Assembly (NCBI GenBank): GCA_051893155.1
Contig: JBJFGY010000053.1
Coordinates: forward strand, 1 to 9,728
Length of the DNA stretch: 9,728 nucleotides
Direction: 5' to 3'
Source of the DNA: UBA6448 sp051893155
GTDB taxonomy: Bacteria > Bacillota_I > Bacilli_A > RF39 > UBA660
Both the position numbers and the translations under genes were made by a program. The notes under the pieces are model-generated. The model made no database searches, was not told where the DNA came from, and saw only the letters and a list, made by a program, of their open reading frames with translations. Shown here piece after piece: positions 1-6,215 of the stretch (position 1 is its first letter; each line of letters opens with the position of its first letter).

Positions 1-642
1 CATAAAAATAAAAAATCCTATTATTATTAATATATTTTTTATAAAAAAATGAACTATCTTCATATTATTTTCTATAATATATTTTTTTTCTTTTAATTCT
101 TCATATGTAATATTTTTATATATATCTAAATATTTTAAATCCTTTGTTTTCAAAAATGAAAAGAAATATTTATCTTTTTCAGTTAAGTCTATATTATTAT
201 TAAAAATAATTTGTTCATTTTTTATATCCAAATACCCTTTATTTTTATACCATAATATAGTTGCAATAATATCTTTTTTATATTCTAATTTTAAATTTAC
301 TAAAATACTTACTTCAAATGGTGTTAAATTATCCAAATATTCTCTATAATACATTATATCTTTAGAAGCATTATATGTTAAATTTTTCTTTTCTACTTTT
401 TTTATGGTATATCTTATACCAAAATAAAACGCTAATAAACTTAATAAACTTGGAATACTACATATTACTAAAACAATCATGTATATCAAATTATCCTTAG
501 GTATTGATGAAAAAGATAATTCTTCTTCAACTGTACCACTTAAAAAAGTAAATAAAAATGATAATACGCAAATAATTAAAACTACAATTATATCAATTTT
601 TTTCCATTTATTATAATTTTTACTATTAATTGTTTTTTTCAT
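1..642 (-). CDS. DUF2207-like membrane protein, partial (runs off left edge)
   Basis: This is an open frame of 214 codons with no stop before the window edge, so the C-terminus is missing. The ATG at 642 is preceded by GGGAG (649-653) at a 6-base spacing, which fixes the start. Hydrophobic segments lie at about residues 16-35 and 52-77, and a third begins near 198. Between the second and third is a charged, probably cytoplasmic stretch. Its residues about 98-140 (YYREYLDNLTPFEVSIL, then KKDIIATILWYKNKGYLDI) resemble the part of DUF2207 proteins that follows their central membrane helix, with the usual 'no thresholds: build tiny winged-helix-like unit' appearance of a helix pair ending in KGYLDI. 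Only about 16 residues separate the first two helices, so the large extracytoplasmic domain usual in DUF2207 proteins is absent. DUF2207 has no established biochemical role. The family call comes from remembered motif resemblance and is moderate; that this is a membrane protein is firm. Confidence 0.6.
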   Translation of the reverse strand, partial: MKKTINSKNYNKWKKIDIIVVLIICVLSFLFTFLSGTVEEELSFSSIPKDNLIYMIVLVICSIPSLLSLLAFYFGIRYTIKKVEKKNLTYNASKDIMYYREYLDNLTPFEVSILVNLKLEYKKDIIATILWYKNKGYLDIKNEQIIFNNNIDLTEKDKYFFSFLKTKDLKYLDIYKNITYEELKEKKYIIENNMKIVHFFIKNILIIIGFFIFM

Positions 643-679
643 AGATAACTCCCAATTCTCAATTATATTATACTTTTAT

Positions 680-688
680 ATATTATCA
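680..688 (-). promoter_or_regulatory. Extended -10 promoter element for the DUF2207-like gene
   Basis: On the minus strand this reads TGATAATAT, a TGn-extended -10 box, ending 37 bases before the start codon. No good -35 hexamer lies 16-18 bases upstream, so the call rests on the extended -10 alone. The surrounding 14 bases (676-689) are identical to those at the promoter at 2453-2481, which strengthens it. Confidence 0.45.
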
Positions 689-740
689 CGTTTTTAATAT
701 AAAAATCTATTATATTATTGAATGAATAATAATATTTGAC

Positions 741-787
741 TTATCACTTAAATAAATAATTGGTTACTATTTCTATTTAAGTAATAA
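741..787 (-). repeat. Long inverted repeat in the 643-860 intergenic region
   Basis: Two 14-base arms, 741-754 and 774-787, are complementary around a 19-base spacer. The only imperfection (745 against 783) is C-A on the plus strand but becomes a G-U pair in minus-strand RNA, the direction in which all neighbouring genes are transcribed. No U-tract follows the hairpin on the minus strand, so it is not a classic intrinsic terminator. It could be a 3'-end stabiliser for the upstream transcript or a protein-binding site. Nothing else in this 218-base stretch looks coding. Confidence 0.5.
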
Positions 788-860
788 TTTTATCTAAGCT
801 TTATACTGCTTTTTTTATTTTACTTTTCTATATAGAATTTTTTACCTCTAACTAAAATAA

Positions 861-2018
861 TTAAAAATTCAATAATCCAGTATAAAAATTATTATTGAAA
901 TCTTGAACTATAATTTTATTTTTACTTACAACCAAATATTTTGGATATAAATCTAAACTATCTATATTAGTATTTAACAAAGAAATTTTATTTTCTTTAG
1001 TATTGTATAATAACCAATTATTTCCTTCATTATGAAACAAAAGATTATCATTATTTATACTATTTTCAAATGTATTAATATTTGACTGTAATGTATTGAT
1101 TTTACCATTATTAAAATAGTATTTTAAAATAGATTTTTGACTTTTTTTCTTAAATATGTATTGTATGTATATACCACTTTTTGTTGGAACATAACTTTGC
1201 AAAATTTTATTCTCTTCTTTATTTTCTTCTACAACATTTTTTTCTAAAGTTTTTAAATTTAATTTAACTAAATACTGAATATGTTTTTCATCAACAATAG
1301 TGAAATATAAATTGTCTAAATAAATTTTATTATTAGCAATATTATAACTTAAAATACCATCATCAGTAATAGTTGACCCTTCATAACTAAATAATAATTT
1401 TTCATTTTCTTCAAAAGTATTACTTAATTGATAAAAAGCATATATTTCTTTTGAATAATCTTCACCATTATCAGAAATAGCAATTAAATAAAGATTATTG
1501 TTATAAGAAAATAATCTAGGATAATTAAATATATTAACAACGCAACCTTTTATGATTATTTTTTCTTCATTAGTAAATAATTGTTGACTAATGACCTCCC
1601 AACAATAATTACCATTAGTAGTATTTTTTAAAACAACTTTATATAATATATTGTTTTTAATATAAAAATCTACAATTCTATTATTATCTAAATTTTCATA
1701 ATAAGTAAATTCATCTGTATAAAGATTAAAAGCATAAATACCTTTTGTTAAAAACAAATTACCATTTTTTGAACTATCAAAAATAGTCCCATAAATCAAA
1801 TTATTATCTTCTGATTTTAACAATTCTATATCATATTTACCATTTTCAGTATATTTTAAAGATACATCAGAAAGATTATTTTTTTCAAATAATAACAATT
1901 CATTTTTCCTATAGTCATTCAAAAATAAAATAATAAGAAAAGAGACTATACTCATAATAATAATTAAGAAAAAGTATATATGTGTTTTTAGTTGTCTTTT
2001 TATTTTCATTTTACTCAT
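861..2018 (-). CDS. Membrane-anchored extracytoplasmic protein, probable beta-propeller
   Basis: This 385-residue protein has a basic N-terminus, one transmembrane helix at about residues 14-33 and no further hydrophobic span, giving a type II topology with some 350 residues outside the cell. The outside part repeats, roughly every 45-60 residues, an aromatic-rich strand followed by a turn (IYAFNLYTDEFTYYEN; IYAFYQLSNTFEENEK; YLVKLNLKTLEKNVVEEN; ILKYYFNNGKINTLQSN; WLLYNTKENKISLLN), which is how beta-propeller blades look. Two cysteines (C139, C159) could pair. No catalytic motif is seen and I do not recognise the family. The ATG at 2018 has only a weak GGA (2028-2030) at 9 bases; the Met at 2009 is an alternative start. 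It lies 23 bases after the small secreted ORF and is presumably cotranscribed and partly coupled to it. No convincing terminator follows. Confidence 0.75.
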   Translation of the reverse strand: MSKMKIKRQLKTHIYFFLIIIMSIVSFLIILFLNDYRKNELLLFEKNNLSDVSLKYTENGKYDIELLKSEDNNLIYGTIFDSSKNGNLFLTKGIYAFNLYTDEFTYYENLDNNRIVDFYIKNNILYKVVLKNTTNGNYCWEVISQQLFTNEEKIIIKGCVVNIFNYPRLFSYNNNLYLIAISDNGEDYSKEIYAFYQLSNTFEENEKLLFSYEGSTITDDGILSYNIANNKIYLDNLYFTIVDEKHIQYLVKLNLKTLEKNVVEENKEENKILQSYVPTKSGIYIQYIFKKKSQKSILKYYFNNGKINTLQSNINTFENSINNDNLLFHNEGNNWLLYNTKENKISLLNTNIDSLDLYPKYLVVSKNKIIVQDFNNNFYTGLLNF

Positions 2019-2041
2019 ATAATTTAATCCATTTAAAATTA

Positions 2042-2266
2042 CTAATAAATTACATATCTAGAACCTGAGGCCTCTTCTAATTCATGTAAATACTCATGCG
2101 TATAAATAGTACCATTATTTGATGATAAATCAATATCATCTGGACTAGCTTGTTCAATAGCATAAAGTAAAGACGCTTCATCGTTTACTACTTCAGCATT
2201 AACAACATTTAAAATACTAAAACAAAATATTGATAAACTTAAAAATAAAAATTTTGGCATTTTCAT
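2042..2266 (-). CDS. Small secreted protein, 74 residues, function unknown
   Basis: The start at 2266 is preceded by a perfect AAGGAGG (2274-2280) at a 7-base spacing, so translation is well supported despite the short length. Residues 1-24 form a standard signal peptide: a basic start, a long hydrophobic core, and VNA followed by E25 as a signal peptidase I site. That leaves a mature part of about 50 acidic residues, with no cysteine, lipobox or sortase motif. Residues 26-47 (beginning VVNDEASLLYAIEQASPDDI) recall the opening strand and helix of parallel beta-helix and pectate-lyase-like surface proteins. The gene could therefore be a shortened remnant of a larger adhesin, or a genuine secreted peptide. 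It is the first gene after a leader of about 180 bases and precedes the anchored propeller-like protein, suggesting a paired function at the surface. Nothing in the sequence decides between these readings. Confidence 0.7.
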   Translation of the reverse strand: MKMPKFLFLSLSIFCFSILNVVNAEVVNDEASLLYAIEQASPDDIDLSSNNGTIYTHEYLHELEEASGSRYVIY

Positions 2267-2452
2267 ATATAAACCTCCTTAAACTACCCAAAACAAATAT
2301 TTATAATACATATTATATTGTTTAATTATCTAAAAAAGATATATATCGTACTAGAAAAATTGCAAGATTATCTCAATTTTTTATTCATCTCCAATTTAAA
2401 ATAATATTATAAGATACACATACCTTAATACTACATGTATATTTGTAGTTAT
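2267..2452 (-). promoter_or_regulatory. Long 5' leader (about 180 bases) of the small-secreted-protein gene
   Basis: The region lies between the -10 box at 2453-2458 and the start codon at 2266, an unusually long untranslated leader in this otherwise compact window. Just after the predicted transcription start is a hairpin with a 6-bp stem (2430-2435 with 2444-2449) and an 8-base loop. Further down are a 10-base self-complementary GATATATATC followed by T6, and an ATAATA/TATTAT inverted repeat at about 2302-2315. I recognise no known riboswitch class and see no coding sequence longer than a few codons. A second TATAAT (about 2405-2410) lacks a -35 box. Confidence 0.4.
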
Positions 2453-2481
2453 ATATTATCACAAAAAATAATACCTTTCAA
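2453..2481 (-). promoter_or_regulatory. Sigma-A-type promoter for the small secreted protein and propeller genes
   Basis: On the minus strand TTGAAA (2481-2476) is followed by exactly 17 bases and TAATAT (2458-2453), with TGA immediately upstream making an extended -10. The predicted start is near 2446. It lies in the gap after ftsW and fits the divergence of this pair from the cell-division gene. Confidence 0.65.
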
Positions 2482-2499
2482 TTCAAATTTATAAATCCT

Positions 2500-2517
2500 A
2501 AAAATAATTAAATTATT
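2500..2517 (-). terminator. Weak candidate terminator after ftsW
   Basis: An AATAAT/ATTATT stem (2503-2508 and 2512-2517) with a 3-base loop is followed on the minus strand by a short T-run. The stem contains only A-T pairs, so it would be weak. It is listed because it is the only hairpin between the ftsW stop and the next promoter. Confidence 0.25.
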
Positions 2518-2523
2518 AAATAC

Positions 2524-3603
2524 TTATTTTTTATTTATATTTAAAATAATACCGATACTTATCATACTTACTAATAAGCTACTTCCACCATAACTAAAAA
2601 ATGGTAAAGTTACACCAGTAACTGGAATAAGACCCACTACTACGCAAAGATTTAATAATGCTTGAAGAGTTATTTGCATTCCTAAACCAAATGCTAAATA
2701 TTTTCCAAACAAATCTTTTTGTTTAATAGCTATTTTCATAATTAAATAAAACATTAAGCCAAATAATGTTGTTATGACTATTACTCCTAAAATGCCAAAT
2801 TCTTCACAAATAATAGCAAATATAAAATCTGTTTGTGGTTCAGGAAGATAAAACTGTTTTTGAATAGAATTACCAAAACCAAGTCCTAATAGTCCTGCCG
2901 GTCCAATTGCATAAAGAGATTGTATTATTTGATAGCCACTACCAAGTGGATCAGACCATGGATTTAAAAATGCAACTATTCTTTTAAGTCTATATGGAGC
3001 AATAATAATTAAACCAGTTATTCCAATAAGACCTAAAATAATTAAAAAAGCAAAAAAAGAAAGTTTTACTCCACTTGTAAAAATAATAAGCAATAAAGAA
3101 AGTACTATTACCATTCCACTACCAAAATCCGGTTCTAGCATAATAAGACCAAAAAATAAAAATATTATTAAAAGTACTGGAAAAAGCCCTTTTTTTACAT
3201 CATTTATACTTGATTTATTTTTTTCTAAATATTTTGAAACAAATATAATTAATCCTATTTTAGCAATTTCCGATGGTTGAAGTCCGAATGGGCCTATTTT
3301 AAACCAACTTCTTGACCCATTTCTAAGTGAACCTATTCCAGGAATTAAAACAAGTATAAGTAAAATAAAACATATTAACAGTATTAAATTACTTTTTTTC
3401 TTATATATATTATAATCTATTTTTGAACATACTATCATAGCAATAAAACTTATAATGAAAAAAATAAATTGATATTTTGCATAATGAAAACTATCATTAA
3501 ATTTATATTCAGCCCATATACTACTTGCGGAATATATCATAATAATTCCAAATATTGCCATAACTAAAATAACAATTATTAATAATTTACTTTCTTTTTT
3601 CAT
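2524..3603 (-). CDS. ftsW: FtsW-type peptidoglycan glycosyltransferase (SEDS family)
   Basis: FtsW polymerises lipid II into septal glycan strands in the membrane, working with a class B penicillin-binding protein. With the ATG at 3603 the protein is 359 residues with about ten membrane helices, close to the family size. The SEDS landmarks are in order: MIYSASS at 22-28 in the first helix; GSRSWFKIGPFGLQPSEIAK at about 96-115; LPEPQTDFIFAIICEE at 253-268, whose D259 matches the catalytic aspartate of RodA/FtsW; and VGLIPVTGVTLPFFSYGGSS at 323-342. The PVTGVTLPFFSYGGSS form resembles FtsW/SpoVE more than RodA, though paralogue assignment by eye is not absolute. An in-frame TTG at 3648 lies inside the upstream terminator and its extra residues are atypical, so I chose the ATG. 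No good Shine-Dalgarno precedes it, which is odd for an essential gene and suggests a near-leaderless message or coupling to read-through. Confidence 0.93.
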   Translation of the reverse strand: MKKESKLLIIVILVMAIFGIIMIYSASSIWAEYKFNDSFHYAKYQFIFFIISFIAMIVCSKIDYNIYKKKSNLILLICFILLILVLIPGIGSLRNGSRSWFKIGPFGLQPSEIAKIGLIIFVSKYLEKNKSSINDVKKGLFPVLLIIFLFFGLIMLEPDFGSGMVIVLSLLLIIFTSGVKLSFFAFLIILGLIGITGLIIIAPYRLKRIVAFLNPWSDPLGSGYQIIQSLYAIGPAGLLGLGFGNSIQKQFYLPEPQTDFIFAIICEEFGILGVIVITTLFGLMFYLIMKIAIKQKDLFGKYLAFGLGMQITLQALLNLCVVVGLIPVTGVTLPFFSYGGSSLLVSMISIGIILNINKK

Positions 3604-3619
3604 TACTATAATTTTATTA

Positions 3620-3648
3620 TTAATAATTATTAAAATTACATATAACAA
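3620..3648 (-). promoter_or_regulatory. Possible promoter for ftsW
   Basis: On the minus strand TTGTTA (3648-3643) is separated by 17 bases from TATTAA (3625-3620). Initiation would fall only about 10 bases before the ATG. Both hexamers are imperfect and the region is almost pure A/T, so a chance match is quite possible. It is the best candidate between the upstream terminator and ftsW. Confidence 0.25.
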
Positions 3649-3674
3649 AAAAGTGCTTTAAAAGCACTTTTTTT
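3647..3674 (-). terminator. Intrinsic terminator of the ABC transporter gene
   Basis: The stem GTGCTT/AAGCAC (3653-3658 with 3662-3667) has a 3-base loop and is flanked by six A and seven T, so A-tract and U-tract can extend the stem. It is nearly symmetrical and could act in both directions, but only minus-strand genes are present. On the minus strand the hairpin starts at the transporter's stop codon (3673-3675), an economical overlap. Confidence 0.85.
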
Positions 3675-6087
3675 ATTCACTTCGAAGTGAAACAACAGGA
3701 TCTTTTTTACTAGCAATTTTCGAAGGTATTAATCCTGCGATAAAAGTTAAGAATATACTTATAGCAATCAAAATAATTGCATGTGATACTTCTAAATGAG
3801 TAATACTACTTACTCCTGCTAAATTAAATACAATAGTATCAACTACTTTATTTAATAAAATTGTAATAAATATTCCAAATACTCCTGAAATAAAACCTTC
3901 AATAATAGTTTCAGCATTAAATACTCTAGAAATATCTTTTTTACTTGCCCCAATTGCTCTAAGTATTCCTATTTCTTTTGTTCTTTCAAGAACACTTATA
4001 TATGTAATTATTGCAATCATAATACTAGATACAACAAGAGATATTGCAACAAAAGCAATCAAAATATAAGTAATTACATCGATTATATTAGTTATACCAC
4101 TCATAAGAATTTTTACATAATCAGTATAAGTTATTTTATCTTCATCGCTAGATTTTTCATTATATTTTTCAATAATTTCCACTATTTTTTCTTTATCATC
4201 AAAGTTTTTAGGATAAATATTTATTGAACTTGGATTCGATAAATCATTTATACCAATAAGCAATGCATTAGTTTCATAAGAGGAATTATCATCAAATGAA
4301 AGTGAAGTAAAAACATTAATATTTTTATTATTCATTTGCTCTTTAGCTATCTTTGAATCATTTGTTTTATTAATAATATAATTAGATAATTCTTTAGTAT
4401 AGCCTACAAAACCACTATTTGCATTAACTGCATCACCACTTACTTTTAAAACCCCTACTATTTTAATATCTTCTGCATTATCAACAATCTTTTTTAAATA
4501 ACTATTATCATCTTTTTTATTAACCCAAATATTATTTACTTTTTGATAATAATCTGAATTAACTACAAGTTTATACTTTTTATTTAACAAATCATTATAA
4601 TCATAATTAATTGGTTTAATTTCATCACTATTTAGTAAATCATTTAAATTAGATTTATCTTCATAATTTAAAGTATACATTAATGACATTGGCACTTTAC
4701 CATCCTTATTTACTACTAAAACAAGTTCATTATATTTTTCAGGATATTTACCAATAAGTAATTCATATTGACTTTTTAATAAATTATTATCACTTATAAG
4801 TTCTTTAAATGTATTATCAATAGAAGTTTGAGTTGAAGAACTAATATCAAAAACATCTTTCATTCCTTCAACCATAAGTCCATAATTACTTATTTTTTGA
4901 TAGTTTTCTGCATCGTATAATTGAATATTTACATTATAATTATATTTAATATCCATTACATAATCATTAATGTTTTCATAATTATTATCTAAAGAAATTT
5001 TAAATTCTTTTAAATTATTAGATACTGTTTCATTAGTCATTTGTAAATATGGATTGATAGATAAATCATCAAAAGTACAAATACTTCCTTCATCGCATTC
5101 ATAATCACCCATATCACTTAGATTTTGAGCATTTTCCATAAATGAACTATAATCAATTGTATTTTTTTCAATTACTATTGGATACGAAGAAAGTGTTTCT
5201 CTTTCAGTACGTTCAATATAGTTAGTAGCTCCTTGTGATAAAGATAATATTAGAGCAATTCCAATTATTCCTATTGAACCTGCAAAAGAAGTTAAAAATG
5301 TTCTAGTTTTTTTAGTAAGTAAATTATTAAGTGATAGTGATAAAGCAGTAATAAAATTCATTGATTTATTTCTTTTCCTTTTAACTATATTTTCTATTTT
5401 TTCTATATTATTATAAGAATTACTATCATGAGTAATTTCACCATCTTTAATATTAATTATTCTATTTGAATACTTTTGTGCAAGATCGGAATTATGGGTT
5501 ACCATAATAACTAATTTATCTTTAGATATTTTTTTTAATAAATTCATTATTTGAATGCTTGTTTTAGTATCAAGTGCTCCTGTTGGTTCATCAGCAAGAA
5601 TAATATCTGGATTATTAACAAGAGCTCTTGCTATAGCAACTCTTTGCATTTGACCACCAGAAAGCATATTTGGTTTTTTCTTAATGTGATCTTTTAAACC
5701 AACATCAGTTAACACTTTAATACTTCTTTTTCTTCTTTCTTTTTTACTTATACCACTTAAAGTAAGAGCAAGTTCCACATTAGCAAGAATTGTTTGATGA
5801 GGTATTAAATTATAACTTTGAAAGACAAAACCTATTTTATGATTACGATATGTATCCCAATCTTTATCCTTATATTTTTTTGTACTAATATTATTAATAA
5901 TTAAATCACCACTTGTGTATTTATCAAGACCTCCAATAATATTTAAAAGTGTTGTTTTACCACTACCAGATGGGCCTAATATTGAAACAAATTCACTTTC
6001 ACGAAAAGTTAAACTTACGCCTTTTAAAGCAGTTTGATTAAAATTTTTGGTAGTATATACCTTTGTAATATTTTCTAACTTTAGCAT
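3673..6087 (-). CDS. MacB-type ABC transporter, fused ATPase and FtsX-like permease
   Basis: This 804-residue fusion belongs to the MacB/LolD-type (type VII, mechanotransmission) ABC family, which uses ATP to drive movements of extracytoplasmic domains rather than classical import. The ATPase covers about 1-220: Walker A GPSGSGKTT at 38-46, Q-loop Q90, signature LSGGQMQRVAIARAL at 142-156, Walker B IILADE at 162-167 with the catalytic glutamate, and H198. The permease follows: a first helix at about 262-284, an extracytoplasmic domain of some 380 residues, then helices at about 671-697, 729-752 and 769-788. The FtsX/MacB cytoplasmic motif ERTKEIGILRAIGASKKDI lies between helices 2 and 3 at 701-719. 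The start is fixed by AAGGAGG (6093-6099) at 5 bases. It has its own promoter and terminator and no partner gene. Substrate is unknown; toxic peptide export/resistance, or lipoprotein or cell-envelope work, are the usual roles. C331 and C337 flank a short acidic loop outside the membrane and could form a disulfide. Confidence 0.92.
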   Translation of the reverse strand: MLKLENITKVYTTKNFNQTALKGVSLTFRESEFVSILGPSGSGKTTLLNIIGGLDKYTSGDLIINNISTKKYKDKDWDTYRNHKIGFVFQSYNLIPHQTILANVELALTLSGISKKERRKRSIKVLTDVGLKDHIKKKPNMLSGGQMQRVAIARALVNNPDIILADEPTGALDTKTSIQIMNLLKKISKDKLVIMVTHNSDLAQKYSNRIINIKDGEITHDSNSYNNIEKIENIVKRKRNKSMNFITALSLSLNNLLTKKTRTFLTSFAGSIGIIGIALILSLSQGATNYIERTERETLSSYPIVIEKNTIDYSSFMENAQNLSDMGDYECDEGSICTFDDLSINPYLQMTNETVSNNLKEFKISLDNNYENINDYVMDIKYNYNVNIQLYDAENYQKISNYGLMVEGMKDVFDISSSTQTSIDNTFKELISDNNLLKSQYELLIGKYPEKYNELVLVVNKDGKVPMSLMYTLNYEDKSNLNDLLNSDEIKPINYDYNDLLNKKYKLVVNSDYYQKVNNIWVNKKDDNSYLKKIVDNAEDIKIVGVLKVSGDAVNANSGFVGYTKELSNYIINKTNDSKIAKEQMNNKNINVFTSLSFDDNSSYETNALLIGINDLSNPSSINIYPKNFDDKEKIVEIIEKYNEKSSDEDKITYTDYVKILMSGITNIIDVITYILIAFVAISLVVSSIMIAIITYISVLERTKEIGILRAIGASKKDISRVFNAETIIEGFISGVFGIFITILLNKVVDTIVFNLAGVSSITHLEVSHAIILIAISIFLTFIAGLIPSKIASKKDPVVSLRSE

Positions 6088-6104
6088 TTTATCCTCCTTT
6101 AACT

Positions 6105-6132
6105 AAAAAATAGAAGTCATCCCTAACTTCCA
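6105..6132 (-). promoter_or_regulatory. Leader hairpin with U-tract upstream of the ABC transporter
   Basis: In the 5' leader of about 65 bases, a 7-bp stem (6132-6126 with 6117-6111 in minus-strand order, one G-U pair) closes an 8-base loop and is followed directly by six T, then by the ribosome site. This is the layout of a weak intrinsic terminator placed before a coding region, and so a possible attenuator. A five-codon ATG frame starts in the loop and ends in the T-run region. Confidence 0.35.
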
Positions 6133-6158
6133 CCCTTAAACTATTTCAGATCACTATC

Positions 6159-6187
6159 ATAATATCAAATATTTTTTTTATTGTAAA
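6159..6187 (-). promoter_or_regulatory. Sigma-A-type promoter for the ABC transporter
   Basis: On the minus strand TTTACA (6187-6182), a 17-base spacer and TATTAT (6164-6159), with TGA just upstream giving an extended -10. It sits directly behind the terminator of the preceding gene. The predicted start is near 6152, leaving a leader of about 65 bases. Confidence 0.65.
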
Positions 6188-6215
6188 TAAAAAAAGTGAT
6201 GAAAATCACCACTTT
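6188..6215 (-). terminator. Intrinsic terminator of the SipW-dependent secretion cluster
   Basis: On the minus strand a GTGAT/ATCAC stem (6209-6205 with 6200-6196) and a 4-base TTTC loop are followed by seven T. It begins immediately after the stop codon of the large secreted protein. An alternative register pairs AAAGTG with CACTTT. It is the only convincing terminator between 9566 and 6188, so transcripts from both upstream promoters probably end here. Confidence 0.85.

Noticed and set aside
826..837. 12-base palindrome TTCTATATAGAA near the end of the propeller gene as its terminator
   Set aside because: It would form only a 4-bp A/T-rich stem and the T-run follows it on the plus strand, not on the transcribed strand.
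3604..3648. TTG start adding 15 residues to FtsW
   Set aside because: It sits in the upstream terminator, has no ribosome site and adds residues absent from typical FtsW N-termini.
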